Position numbers and translations under genes: made by a program
The notes under the pieces: generated by a model
Seen by the model: the letters and a program-made list of their open reading frames with translations, nothing else
What the model was told of the DNA's origin: nothing
The model's database searches: none
In this document: piece after piece, positions 43,350-54,495 of the stretch
How positions within the stretch are numbered: position 1 is the stretch's first letter
Layout: every line of letters starts with the position of its first letter
DNA from: Streptomyces albofaciens JCM 4342
GTDB taxonomy: Bacteria > Actinomycetota > Actinomycetes > Streptomycetales > Streptomycetaceae
Length of the DNA stretch: 64,000 nucleotides
Direction: 5' to 3'
Assembly: GCF_008634025.1 (NCBI RefSeq)
Contig: NZ_PDCM01000002.1
Span: 310,001-374,000, forward strand

Positions 43350-44543
43350 ATGACGACGGCAAGCTCCGTACCGGACCCGAGCGGCCTGCACTGCCTGCGC
43401 TGCGGCCTGGAGGTCGGGGGCTTCGCCGGCTGCCCCCGGTGCGCGGCGGACGGGATCGGCGTCAACGCGCTGCCGCCGCTCGCCGACCTGGACGGCCTGG
43501 AACTGGCCGGATATCCGGGCGGCCCGTGGGGCTGGCCGGAGACACTGCCGGTCAGCGGCCCGCCGGTGACGCTCGGCGAGGGCGGCACACCGAACATACG
43601 GCTGCGCACCGATCCGGCCGCGCTCGGCGACGGGCGCGCGCCCGAGTGCGGCAGCGAGTTGTGGGTCAAGTACGAGGGCGGCAACCCGACCGGCTCACAC
43701 AAGGACCGGGCGATGGCGGTGGGCGTGGCCGCGGCGGTGGAGACCGGCGCCGACACGGTGTGCGCCGCGTCGTCCGGCAACGCGGGCGCGGCGGCAGCCG
43801 CCTACGCGGGCCGGGCCGGGCTGCGGTGCGTGGTCTTCACCACCGAGAACGTGCCGCCGGCGCTGGCCGCGCAGATCGATCTGCTGGGCGCCGAGCAGGT
43901 GCGGTGCGCGGGCGGTTTCCCGGAGCGCAACGCAGCGATGGCGCGGGCCGTCGCGGAACACGGCTGGTATCCCCTGACCAGCTACTCCGCGCCGTCACCG
44001 GGCGGGAACCCGTACGCCAACGAGGGCTACAAGTCGGTCGCCTACGAGCTGGCGCGGGACTTCGCGGGGCGCCGGATCGGCGCGGTGGTCGTGCCGACCA
44101 GCCGCGCGGACCTGCTGGCCGGGATCGAGCGCGGCTTCCGCGAGCTGGCCGCGGCCGGCCTGGTCTCCGCGGCGCCGCGCATGATCGCCGCCGAACCCGC
44201 CGGGGCGGCCCCCTTCACCGCCGCGCTGCGCCACGCCGACCGCGCGGCCCAGGAGCGTACGCGGGTGGAGAGCCGCCCCACCGCCGCCTTCTCGCTCGGC
44301 GAGAACAGCCCGTGCTGGCAGGGGCTGGACGCGCTGTGGCGGTCCGGCGGCACGGCCGTCGCGGTGGCGGAGAAGGAGTTCCTGGCCGAACAGCACCGCC
44401 TCGCCCAGCAGGGCCTGCTGCTGGAGGCGTCGTCCGCCGTCGCGGTGTCCGTGGCCCGCCGCGTGCTGCGCGAGCGGCCGGAGCTGGTGGTGGCGATCGG
44501 TACGGCGACGGGCATGAAGGGGCTGGGCCCGGCGGCGGGCTGA
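43350..44543 (+). CDS. Threonine-synthase-like PLP enzyme with N-terminal zinc ribbon
   Basis: 397 aa. CLRCGLEVGGFAGCPRC at residues about 15-31 is a rubredoxin-like zinc knuckle. The fold-type II PLP domain has GGNPTGSHKDRA (PLP lysine), AASSGNAGAAAAAYAG and a late ATGMKG phosphate loop. It lacks the neighbouring hom and thrB genes usual for biosynthetic thrC, so it may be a paralogue acting on another beta-substituted amino acid. Confidence 0.87.
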   Translation: MTTASSVPDPSGLHCLRCGLEVGGFAGCPRCAADGIGVNALPPLADLDGLELAGYPGGPWGWPETLPVSGPPVTLGEGGTPNIRLRTDPAALGDGRAPECGSELWVKYEGGNPTGSHKDRAMAVGVAAAVETGADTVCAASSGNAGAAAAAYAGRAGLRCVVFTTENVPPALAAQIDLLGAEQVRCAGGFPERNAAMARAVAEHGWYPLTSYSAPSPGGNPYANEGYKSVAYELARDFAGRRIGAVVVPTSRADLLAGIERGFRELAAAGLVSAAPRMIAAEPAGAAPFTAALRHADRAAQERTRVESRPTAAFSLGENSPCWQGLDALWRSGGTAVAVAEKEFLAEQHRLAQQGLLLEASSAVAVSVARRVLRERPELVVAIGTATGMKGLGPAAG

Positions 44544-44585
44544 GCAGCGGCGGCGGACGGCACCCCGCCCGCCGCCCCGCGCCGG

Positions 44586-45758
44586 TCAGCGGGACTCCGG
44601 TCCCGCCAGGTGGCGCGCGATGACCATGCGCTGGATCTGGTTGGTGCCCTCGACGATCTGGAGGACCTTGGCCTCGCGCATATAGCGCTCGGCCGGGAAG
44701 TCGAGGGTGTAGCCGTACCCGCCGAGGAGCTGGACGGCGTCGGTGGTGACCCGCATCGCGGTGTCGGTGCAGAACAGCTTGGCCATCGCCGCCTCCTTGG
44801 CGAACGGCAGGCCGGCATCCCGCAGCCGGGCGGCGGTCAGATAGAGCGAGCGGCCCGCCTCGATCTGGGTCGCCATGTCGGCGATCATGAAGCGCAGGCC
44901 CTGGAAGTCGGCGATCGGGCGGCCGAACTGCTGCCGGGAGGCGGTGTACGCCAGCGCCTCGTCCAGAGCGGCCTGGGCGACGCCGATCGCGCAGGCGGCG
45001 ATGCCGAGGCGCCCCGAGTCCAGGGCCGACAGGGCGATCGCGAAGCCCTGGCCCTCCTCCCCGATCCGGCGGGCGTCGGACACCCGCACACCGTCGAAGT
45101 GCAGCTGGGCCGTGGGCGAGCCCTTCATGCCCATCTTGCGCTCGGGCGCCGCGGCGGTCAGGCCGTCCGCGTCGCCCGGCACCAGGAAGGCCGTGATGCC
45201 GCGCGGTCCCTTGTCTCCCGTGCGGGCGAGCACCGTGTAGAAGTCGGCGACGCCGCCGTGGGTGATCCACGCCTTGGTGCCGTCCAGCGTCCAGACGTCC
45301 CCGTCGCGGACCGCGCGGGTGGTCAACGAGGCGGCATCGGAACCGGAGGAGGGCTCCGAGAGGCAGTAGGCGCCGAGCAGGCCACCGCCCAGCATGGCGG
45401 GCAGGTGCGTGGCGCGCTGCTCCTTCGTACCGAACTCGGCCGTCGCGTGGCAGGCGAGGGTGTGCACGCTGACGCCCAGGCCCACGGTCAGCCGGGCGGC
45501 CGCCAGTTCCTCCAGCACCTGGAGGTAGACCTCGTACGGCTGGTCACCACCGCCGAACTCCTCGCTGTACGGGAGGGAGAGCAGCCCGGATCCGGAGAGC
45601 AGCGTGAAGGTCTCCCGGGGGAAACGTCCCGCCTCCTCCTGCTCGGCGGCGGTCGGCTTGATCTCACGCTCGACGAGATCCCGTACCAGCGTCAGCAGAT
45701 CGCGGGCCTCCTCCGTGGGCAGCCTGCGGTCCACCGGCCGGGGTCCGTACTCGGTCAT
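44586..45758 (-). CDS. Acyl-CoA dehydrogenase
   Basis: 390 aa FAD enzyme of fatty or branched-chain acyl-CoA oxidation. ATG follows GGGAGGAG. It has AYCLSEPSSGSDAASL and WITHGG (FAD/substrate loop), RQQFGRPIADFQ, QLLGGYGYTLDFPAERYMRE, and the catalytic Glu in IVEGTNQIQR. Full length. Convergent with the threonine-synthase-like gene. Confidence 0.96.
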   Translation of the reverse strand: MTEYGPRPVDRRLPTEEARDLLTLVRDLVEREIKPTAAEQEEAGRFPRETFTLLSGSGLLSLPYSEEFGGGDQPYEVYLQVLEELAAARLTVGLGVSVHTLACHATAEFGTKEQRATHLPAMLGGGLLGAYCLSEPSSGSDAASLTTRAVRDGDVWTLDGTKAWITHGGVADFYTVLARTGDKGPRGITAFLVPGDADGLTAAAPERKMGMKGSPTAQLHFDGVRVSDARRIGEEGQGFAIALSALDSGRLGIAACAIGVAQAALDEALAYTASRQQFGRPIADFQGLRFMIADMATQIEAGRSLYLTAARLRDAGLPFAKEAAMAKLFCTDTAMRVTTDAVQLLGGYGYTLDFPAERYMREAKVLQIVEGTNQIQRMVIARHLAGPESR

Positions 45759-46077
45759 GCGGCGCTCTCCTCCCTGTCGGGCGCTGCGACGGCACACCCG
45801 AGGGTCGAGGCGGCGCCGCCGGTTGATCACACAGTGCTCAGCAGATGATCGCGCACCGGGTCGCGGAAGGCGGTGACCTGCAGCTGTGGCGCTAGGAGTA
45901 TGCCCGATCGGCAGCGCCACGTCACGGGTTGACCTGCATCTCGTCCGGGGTCCACGCCGACTTCGTCACCATCGGCGCCGGAAGCCCGGGCACCGCCTGC
46001 GCCCTCCACCGCACCCCCGCCCCACCCGGCACGGCAGCCGGACCGCCGCGGCGACGGGAAGCTGTACGCGACAGGAA

Positions 46078-46120
46078 ATTGGTCCAAACCATTGACCACA
46101 CTGGTCTAGTCCTTCTACCT
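46078..46120 (+). promoter_or_regulatory. Chitinase promoter with two DasR-type (dre) operators
   Basis: TTGACC (46092-46097), 17 bases, then CTACCT (46115-46120) form the promoter. Two dre-like sites occur as direct repeats: ATTGGTCCAAACCATT (46078-46093) touching the -35 box and ACTGGTCTAGTCCTT (46100-46114) filling the spacer. DasR, the GlcNAc-responsive repressor, should shut this promoter without amino sugars. The remaining 45759-46204 gap holds an 8-bp-arm stem (45886-45920). Confidence 0.85.
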
Positions 46121-46204
46121 TTCCCCGCAACGCTCAACGCGTCCATGCCAATTCGGAACGCGTTTTCCGTTCGCTCCACCTCGACCCCCCTCCGAGGAGA
46201 CGAC

Positions 46205-47476
<1,272 letters not shown>

Positions 47477-47517
47477 GCGGTCGCGGCATCGCCTGCTGAT
47501 TCTCCCGGTTCGGGCTG

Positions 47518-47561
47518 CCGCGGCCTGTCCGTCGCCGTTCGTGGCGGTGGACAGGCCGCGG
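47518..47561. terminator. Bidirectional hairpin terminator between chitinase and lipase genes
   Basis: Arms CCGCGGCCTGTCC (47518-47530) and GGACAGGCCGCGG (47549-47561) pair perfectly, and the loop can pair further. Confidence 0.88.
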
Positions 47562-47745
47562 CGCTGCGAGAGAGGCCAGGTCGGGGCGGTGCGGTGCGGT
47601 AGCAGCGGATGCGCGCGCTGACGAAGCCCGGGCCGTACTGCGGGGCCGGGCCTCGTCACCGTATCCACGCACACGCACGGCAGTTCCTCGCGGATGCCGA
47701 CAACCACCGGCAGAAGATCGCAGAGGCCTGCCGTGCCGGTCTCCC

Positions 47746-49266
47746 CTATTTCAGGCGGAACACCCACTTCATGGACTCTTGGTGGTTGCCCCAGACACGT
47801 AGGCGGGTTCCATCGGCGAACGAATACTGCTCCGAATTGACGTGCCCGCCGCTCCCGACGTTCTTGATGCTGAACGACCCGCCATCGGCTGGTACCAGCT
47901 TCCACAGCAGTTGCGCGCTGTTCTCACCGCATTCACGGGTCCCGACGTACTGGTCTGCTTCCTGGCTGAGACAGCGGTTGGTGCCCTTGCTGCTCAGCAA
48001 TTTGTGATTTCCGTTGGAACCGTCGATCAGCTTCCAGTCCTGGGCCGCGGTACCGTTGCTGTGCCACAGATGGATCAGGCTCGCGTCGGCCCCGGCATCA
48101 ATGTTCGCATTGCCGAAGTGCTTATTGGACACCCGGTAGGTGCTGCCCGTTGCGATCGGATCGCTTCCCGGCCAGTCATGGACCGTGGGACTGGCGTTCT
48201 TGATGGTCGAGTCGCACTGCCACGTACCCGCGTCGAAGGTGACGCTGGAGTAGGCCGAGGTGTACCCGTGGTATCGGGCCTCTTTGAAGCGGATGTTCAT
48301 CGTGCCGTAAGGGAGCCGGTCCACGATTCCCTTGTCGCTTGCGGGCACCGTGCCCCACAACCGGCCGTCTTTCCAGACTTCGGCCTTCAAGTCGTCGGGG
48401 GCGTGCCGGGGAAGGTCCCAGCGCACCGTTCCATGCGTCCAGTGGTGGATGGTGCAGTCGGCGTTGCGCAGTGCCGGGCCGGAGGTGAGCTTGTGGTGGG
48501 CGCCGGGGTTGTTGCCCGTGTTGAGGAAGTCCAAGGTGTCTTTGAGTACCTGCCTCTTCCGCGTGATCGATGTGTGAACGGCGCTGCCTCCCCGTACCGT
48601 CTCGGCAGCCTCGGCCACGTGCCGGTTGTCGGCACCGCTCAGCTTGACCGAGTGGGCGGACACCTGCTCGTCCCCTTCGATCGAGTACGTGAGCGTGGTG
48701 TCCGGCGCGTATGCCGCCTTCTTCTCGGTGTCGCGGTTGAGAGCTTTGAGGAAGTGCGAGTCGGTTTTCATGTCCTGAACAGCCGCGTTGCACAGACCGG
48801 CGGCGACGTTCGGACATAGGTCCGCCTGGTGGGAGCCGTGGTTCGGGGACGCCAAGGTGACCAGGGAACCGACGGTGAAGCCCGCCGAGTGATCGAGCGC
48901 TGCTTTGCGGGCGACGAGTCCGCCCATGGAGTGGCCGACGAGGTTCACCCTCTTCCCGGCGAGGCCGTTCTTCTTCATCCACTCCCAGAACCGGTCTGCG
49001 TTGTCAGGGATGCGGTCGTGGGTCGTTCCGCTGTAGTCAAACCGGTGAATCTTCCCGGCGTAGTGGTTGTCGTGGAAGTACTGATCCGCGGTCTTCCATA
49101 CGCCCGGGCCGTCGTTCAGTCCGTGGAGGAAGACGACGGGATCGCCGGTCGCCGCGGTGGCCTGAGTACCCGCTGTCAGCATCGCACCCGAGGTCAGGGT
49201 TGCGACCGTAACGGTCAGCGCTACGGGGCGCCCAATTATGAAGCGAAGTCTGGCTGCCGTCATCAT
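47746..49266 (-). CDS. Secreted alpha/beta-hydrolase lipase with C-terminal ricin-type lectin domain
   Basis: 506 aa from ATG ATG (MMTAARL); a longer frame is open upstream but lacks a site. Signal peptide to about residue 41 (ends GTQATAATG). VFLHGLNDGPGVW oxyanion loop, nucleophile elbow GHSMGGLVAR and TLASPNHGS match bacterial triacylglycerol lipases. A linker region follows, then about residues 375-506 with QDWKL, LLWKL and MKWVF triplets fit a beta-trefoil ricin-B lectin. The codon third positions look less GC-biased than neighbours, suggesting transfer. Confidence 0.85.
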   Translation of the reverse strand: MMTAARLRFIIGRPVALTVTVATLTSGAMLTAGTQATAATGDPVVFLHGLNDGPGVWKTADQYFHDNHYAGKIHRFDYSGTTHDRIPDNADRFWEWMKKNGLAGKRVNLVGHSMGGLVARKAALDHSAGFTVGSLVTLASPNHGSHQADLCPNVAAGLCNAAVQDMKTDSHFLKALNRDTEKKAAYAPDTTLTYSIEGDEQVSAHSVKLSGADNRHVAEAAETVRGGSAVHTSITRKRQVLKDTLDFLNTGNNPGAHHKLTSGPALRNADCTIHHWTHGTVRWDLPRHAPDDLKAEVWKDGRLWGTVPASDKGIVDRLPYGTMNIRFKEARYHGYTSAYSSVTFDAGTWQCDSTIKNASPTVHDWPGSDPIATGSTYRVSNKHFGNANIDAGADASLIHLWHSNGTAAQDWKLIDGSNGNHKLLSSKGTNRCLSQEADQYVGTRECGENSAQLLWKLVPADGGSFSIKNVGSGGHVNSEQYSFADGTRLRVWGNHQESMKWVFRLK

Positions 49267-50155
49267 GTGCCCTGCCCAACCTTCGTCGATGTGCCTCACT
49301 GAAAACCGCGCGGACGCGTCACTACGCAAAGTGAGCACTCGGTCACGGTTGCTCGGCATTTGCAGTATCGCCTCATGCCGTACACCGCGCATGTCGATAA
49401 CACCTCGCCCTGACGAAGCGCTCACAGGCGGACAAGCAAGCACTCCAAGCGGGCCAATGCTCGATCGCGCGTCACTTCAGCGCGCTGGGCACTCCGGCGC
49501 TCGACACCACGGCACACCGCAGGTCACGACCCAACGCTAGCTGCACGCGCAACATCCGCCGCCGTTCCTTTTCCGCGGCGACGCCAACCACGGCAGCGAC
49601 CTCAACGGGGGATTGAGGGGCGCCCCTTCGCACTGCGCCGCAGAATGATGGGCCGTAAAGGGAATAGCAGACGACAAAGACCCGACGCCCGGGGAGCGTT
49701 CGAGGGTTCCTGTATGACTCAGACTGCGGGGGCACCCTTGCCGCAGGCACTCTGGGCATTGTTCTGCCCGGCCGGCGGATAGCCGCACGGGCGCCTGACG
49801 CGAAGCACGACTCCGCCGTCAGCAGGCGGCCCGACGACGACCCGCCGGGCAGGCCTCAACGGCCTGACAACAGCGGCCTGTAGCTCCGCCGCTGGAAACC
49901 CTCAGACGGGATGTGATCTGTCCCGCTGCACGAATCCAGGCCGACACCCTGGCGGGGCGTCGGCCTCGGCCGGGCCGGGCCCGATCCGTTCCCCTTCCGC
50001 ACGCCGACCGCGCGCCCCTGGACGACCCCGCACGCCGGTCAACCTCCCTATGTGCCAACTGTGTTGACGCTTACAGTCGATCACACTTCCAAGCCCTTGG
50101 GAGCAGCGATGCTGTGACCCGTCTGGGGCATACGGCGCACGAAGGAGTCCAGCTC
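49267..50155. other. Gene-poor region
   Basis: 889 bases with only shadow-like short ORFs. It separates the divergent lipase and small secreted protein genes. A TTGACG at 50064 has no matching -10. Some short palindromes occur, none convincing. Confidence 0.5.
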
Positions 50156-50524
50156 ATGAATGCGTGGAAAAGGATCGTCCCGGGAATGGCGTTGGCAAGC
50201 GTCCTGGTGATCGCAACGGGAACCGGGACCGCCGCTGCTTCACCGGCCGCCGGGAAAGCAGCGAGCGCCAAGCGGCCGAGCGCTATCTATCACTTCAACC
50301 AGCTCAACGGATACGGAGCCAGGGGCTGGGTCAAGGACAACGCCAATGACGGATGGTGCGTCCAGATGATGGTGCGCTGGTACAAGAACGGCCAGCTGCG
50401 TGACACCGACCTGTCCGCGAGGGTGTGCGGCCAGGGCCGGTGGACCGGCTTCTCCTTGAGGCCCGGCGACCGGTACCACTTCAAGGCGAGCGCCTGGAAG
50501 GTGTACCTCCGCTACACCAGGTAG
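50156..50524 (+). CDS. Small secreted protein
   Basis: 122 aa with AAGGAG before the ATG. Signal peptide MNAWKRIVPGMALASVLVIA then AAASPAAG (cleavage about residue 28). The mature part has DGWCVQMMVRWYKNGQ and SARVCGQG, two cysteines likely bridged, and aromatic-rich beta strands ending YLRYTR. It resembles short secreted Streptomyces proteins of unknown role. I do not recognise the family. Confidence 0.8.
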   Translation: MNAWKRIVPGMALASVLVIATGTGTAAASPAAGKAASAKRPSAIYHFNQLNGYGARGWVKDNANDGWCVQMMVRWYKNGQLRDTDLSARVCGQGRWTGFSLRPGDRYHFKASAWKVYLRYTR

Positions 50525-51347
50525 CTCCCGTCCCCGCCGCTTTGGCGACGCGTTGCGACGCCGTAGCGACCTCACCCCCGGCGCGGAAGCTGAGCCGCCG
50601 GAAGGGCCCGGGGAGGGAGCGGCCGAACGTCCGTGCTGTCGGTCAGCACGGTCGAGGCGTGCAAGTCCGGCGAGGTGGGGTACTGGGCAAGGGACGGAGC
50701 GGATGGCCGCCACGTCCGGGACCGGCTCCTCTCCGGTCCCGGACGGGCGCCTCGCCGGTCGTGGCAGGAGTCGCGGTACGCTCCGTTGCCACGGCGGCGG
50801 GCGGCCGGATCCGTGCGTCCGCTGCTCAAGTGCGGATCCGGCGGCTTGCCCCATCGTCTGCGACCGTCCGGACGTGCGGCAACACTCAGCCGTCGGAAAC
50901 AGGCTCGGCCGGCACCAGCGTAGATCTGCCGCTGACACCGCTCAATCGCCTGCCGCCGAGGGGTCTGCGGCATCCCTTGGGGCCGAGGTCACCGAGAGGT
51001 CCGGGCCTCGTCCCGGCCGCCATGTGACGGTTTGGGGCAGGCAGTGGCAGCACGGCGATGACCGTCTCTCCCTCCGGCCTGATGCGGAATTCCACGACGG
51101 CAGGCAACGCCACTGTCCCAGCTCCCGCCAGGGGCTGTACAAGAAGCCACTTGGGCAGGAAAAACGCAACTTCGACATGGCCCGCAGGGGCAGCTACCTT
51201 CACCTGGCGTTCGGCAGTCGCACGGGGGTTCCTTCAGGCTGAGCCACCCGCGGGCGGGATGAGTTGGTCACGCCCCCGCGTCCTCGCCCCCATGCGCAAG
51301 CCACCGAACCGGGTCCACATCAGGCACCCTCAGCCAGGAAGAGACAC
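50525..51347. other. Gene-poor region with a doubtful minus-strand ORF
   Basis: 823 bases with no supported gene. The most protein-like frame is 51203-50886 on the minus strand (GTG, 105 aa; hydrophobic opening VAFFLPKWLLVQP) but it has no ribosome binding site and a low-complexity end. It may be a remnant. Confidence 0.4.
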
Positions 51348-51905
51348 ATGCCCCGTCTTGCTCTGTACACATTCGGCGTCCTGAAGTCACCTCTCGCCGA
51401 TCCCGCGCCTCTCACGCGCGAGTTCTACGACATTGGTGAGACCGTCTACCGGGAGATCAGTCAGCACCCTGGATATCTCGCACACGCTGAAGCGGCAGTC
51501 GGTGACCGGGGTTCACACTTCGGCGCGGACTGGGGCGCATGGGGCGAGTTCACCGTACCGACCTGGTACAGCAAGGGCCGTACGGTCGAAACCACCGCCC
51601 TGGCCACCACCCTCTCACTCTGGACCGGCCTGCGCCCCGCCTTCGACGCCGTCTACACCGGTCTGCACCGTGAGGCGCTGAACAGGCGTTACGACTGGTT
51701 CGAGAGGACGGAGCACCCGAATTACGTGTTCTGGTGGGTCTCCGACGACGTGATTCCCACCTGGCAGGACGGGGTTTCCAGGCTGGAGCACCTCCACGAC
51801 CACGGCTCCGCGCCGCACGCCTTCACTTATCACCACGCATTCGCCCCGGACGGAACTCCGACCGGAGTGAAAGGCATCGGGCCGCAGAGCAATCAGGTTC
51901 GCTGA
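51348..51905 (+). CDS. DUF3291 family protein
   Basis: 185 aa from an ATG with AGGAAGAG. MPRLALYTFGVLKSPLADP, HPGYLAHAE, WGEFTVPTWY and WVSDDVIPTWQDGVSRLEHL are characteristic of DUF3291, a ferredoxin-fold family related to antibiotic-biosynthesis monooxygenase-like proteins. Function unknown. It stands alone. Confidence 0.85.
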   Translation: MPRLALYTFGVLKSPLADPAPLTREFYDIGETVYREISQHPGYLAHAEAAVGDRGSHFGADWGAWGEFTVPTWYSKGRTVETTALATTLSLWTGLRPAFDAVYTGLHREALNRRYDWFERTEHPNYVFWWVSDDVIPTWQDGVSRLEHLHDHGSAPHAFTYHHAFAPDGTPTGVKGIGPQSNQVR

Positions 51906-52969
51906 CGAGGAAAACTGAACGACTGGGTTCGCCGTCAAACGACCGTGCTGTCCAAGCAGCCTCGACCGCGCGTGAGCGGCAACCCTGGGGGCCGGTGCCG
52001 TCACGGCTCCCGCCACGCTCCGCGGGTTCGCGGATCTCGACTCCCTTTCGATCCGCGACGGCGGATTCTCGGTTCACGGCTGGACATTGAGGACGGGCAT
52101 TCGGCCGTGACCGGGCGGAGAACAGCTCAGGCACGACCAGGTCCAGGTCGGCACCCCCTCCACGGCCCCGTTTCCGAACCCGATCGCCCCGGGTGTTGCA
52201 ACCGCCTCAGATGCCCCATGGACAGCCGCTCCCGACCGGTACGGGCTGTCGGGTGGTCACTGCCGGGTGGACTGGGGACGTGAACTACCTTTGCTGCCCG
52301 GCCCGTTGACTTGGCGCAAGGCTTAACGCGCCTTGTTGGGCGCTGGCGGCGGTGGTGGCCGGACTGGTGATAGCCCAGTCGTTGTTGGACTGGTGGGTAC
52401 GGCAGGTCGACCGGCAGGGCCGCCGCGGCGTTGCCGCGCCGGGCGGCCCTGCCGGTGCGGCTCGGCCGGCGCACCGTACTCTCACCCGGTCGTGGCCGAC
52501 GACGAGGTCTCGCTGACCGCCGACGTCATGCCGGCATCGGCACCGATGAGGCCCTCCGTATCGTACGAGCGGCGCTGGCCAACGGGCTCGCAGCACCGCC
52601 CTCGTCGTGACGGGTCACTCGCACCTGCCGGACGGCAACGGCACGATGCGGGCGTGGCATCGACCCGGACCGTACCGGACGACGACGAGGTGCTCGTCGA
52701 CGTACGTGCCGTCGGCCCGGGCCCGCCGTACCTCGTCCGTCTTCTTCGGCGGACGAGGTGGGCCGATCCTGCCCGCCGTCGAGCCGGCATGGGATGACTC
52801 CCGACGCCGGCCACCGGTCCGGCGACGGACATGCCTCGGCCACCCACTCAATTTCTCGGGACCACGCCGCGGGTGGGACGGCGGCTGACGCGTACGAAAA
52901 GAACAAGACTGCCGCCGGGAAGCTGATTGCGGGACCCTGGCTGCCCCACCCCACCGCAGGAGACCGCAG
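51906..52969. other. Gene-poor, apparently decayed stretch
   Basis: 1064 bases without an intact gene. At about 52500-52730 short protein-like fragments switch frame (VADDEVSLTADVM, then GIGTDEALRIVRAAL, then PDDDEVLVDVRAVG), consistent with a frameshifted gene remnant that I cannot identify. Confidence 0.45.
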
Positions 52970-54379
52970 ATGACCATGCCATCGGGTTCCCCCGCACCCC
53001 TGCACCTCTCCGGCAACAACGCGCCGATCGCGGCCGAAGTCACCCTCCGGCCGAGCGCGGTGACCGGTACCGTCCCCAAGGAGCTGTGCGGCCAGTACTT
53101 CCGCAACGGGCCCAACCCGCGCACCGGCTGGTCGCCCCACTCCTTCGCCGGTGACGGCATGCTCCACACCGTCGCGCTGGCCGACGGCCACGCCGCCTGG
53201 TACCGCAACCGCTACGTACGCACCCCGCTGTACGCCCAGCCGGGCGCCTCACGCCTCGCCCTCGCCTACGACCCGGCCACCGCGCGGATCGACTACCGCG
53301 TCACCACGGCCAACACCCACCTGATCGCCCATGCCGGCCGCCTCTTCGCCCTCGAAGAAGGCGGCTTCCCCTACGAGGTCACCCCCGATCTGGCGACCCT
53401 GGGCGCCTTCACCTTCGACGGGGCGCTCACCACCCCCATGACCGCCCACCCCAAGACCTGCCCCCTCACCGGAGAGCTGCACTTCTTCGGGTACCGCCTC
53501 CGGCCGCCGTACCTGACCTACTACCGGGCCTCCGCAGCGGGAGAGGTGCTCCGGAAGCAGACCGTGGACCTGCCGCGGGCGGTCATGATGCACGACTTCG
53601 CCCTCACCGCCCACCACGTCGTCTTCATGGACCTGCCCGTCGTCCTCGACGCCGACCGGGCCGCCGCGGGCGGCCCGCCCTGGCGCTGGGACGACGGGCA
53701 CCGCGCCCGCTTCGGCGTTCTGCCCCGGACCGGGGAGACCACCCGCGTACGGTGGTTCGACATCGCTCCCTGCTACGTATGGCACACCATGAACGCCTTC
53801 GAGGCCGACGGGACGATCACCCTCACCGGCACCCGCGTCCCGGCCCTGTGGCGCCAGGGGCCACAGGACCTCAGCGGCGGCCTGCCCGCCCTGCACCAGT
53901 GGGTGCTCCACCTGGCGACCGGCAAGGTCACCGAGACCCCGCTGGACGACACGCCCAGCGAATACCCCCGCATCGCCGACGCCGGCATCGGTCTGCCCCA
54001 CCGCTACGGCTACACCGCCGGATTCACCCTCGACGCCGAGCCCCGGCACACCGAGATCTACAAGTACGACCTGGCCCACGGCGCCCGACGCAGCACCCAC
54101 CGCTTCCCCGCCGGCCATACCTGCGGAGAGCCCGTCTTCGTCCCCCGCTCCCCCACCACTCGCGGCCGGGAAGACGACGGATATCTCCTGACGTTCGCCC
54201 ACGACCGCTCCCGCGGCACCAGCTATCTGGTCATCCTGGACGCCTCCGACCTCGGCGCCGCCCCGGTCGCCGAAGTCCACGTGCCCGTCCGCATTCCGGC
54301 AGGCTTCCACGGCAACTGGGTCCCCGGCTCTCCGAACGGCACGGGATTCGAAAGCCGGGACGCTCGACGGCTGGGGTGA
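52970..54379 (+). CDS. Carotenoid cleavage oxygenase
   Basis: 469 aa, ATG with AGGAG upstream. It cleaves polyene double bonds with one Fe(II) held by four His, all visible in order: AHPKTCP, MMHDFALT, WHTMNAF and GFHGNWVPGS. YFRNGPNPR near the N-terminus and GEPVFVPRS near the end also fit the family. There is no carotenoid synthesis gene in the window, so the substrate is open (carotenoid, stilbene or lignin-type). Confidence 0.93.
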   Translation: MTMPSGSPAPLHLSGNNAPIAAEVTLRPSAVTGTVPKELCGQYFRNGPNPRTGWSPHSFAGDGMLHTVALADGHAAWYRNRYVRTPLYAQPGASRLALAYDPATARIDYRVTTANTHLIAHAGRLFALEEGGFPYEVTPDLATLGAFTFDGALTTPMTAHPKTCPLTGELHFFGYRLRPPYLTYYRASAAGEVLRKQTVDLPRAVMMHDFALTAHHVVFMDLPVVLDADRAAAGGPPWRWDDGHRARFGVLPRTGETTRVRWFDIAPCYVWHTMNAFEADGTITLTGTRVPALWRQGPQDLSGGLPALHQWVLHLATGKVTETPLDDTPSEYPRIADAGIGLPHRYGYTAGFTLDAEPRHTEIYKYDLAHGARRSTHRFPAGHTCGEPVFVPRSPTTRGREDDGYLLTFAHDRSRGTSYLVILDASDLGAAPVAEVHVPVRIPAGFHGNWVPGSPNGTGFESRDARRLG

Positions 54380-54495
54380 GAAGGCCTGCACACCAACCCA
54401 GACTCTTGGTCGCCTTCTCCTGTCCGGCCTGTTGCTCACGGCCGCCGGGATCCTCCACGGCCTGGCCATGGGCGCCTACCGGCCCGGCCACGGAC

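Noticed and set aside
52526..53191. 221-codon minus-strand ORF before the carotenoid oxygenase
   Set aside because: Its second half is antisense to the oxygenase start and the first half is low-complexity.
54400..54490. Short hydrophobic plus-strand frame (LLLSGLLLTAAGILHGLAMG)
   Set aside because: No start codon or ribosome binding site, and only about 25 hydrophobic residues. Possibly a membrane-gene remnant, but too short to claim.
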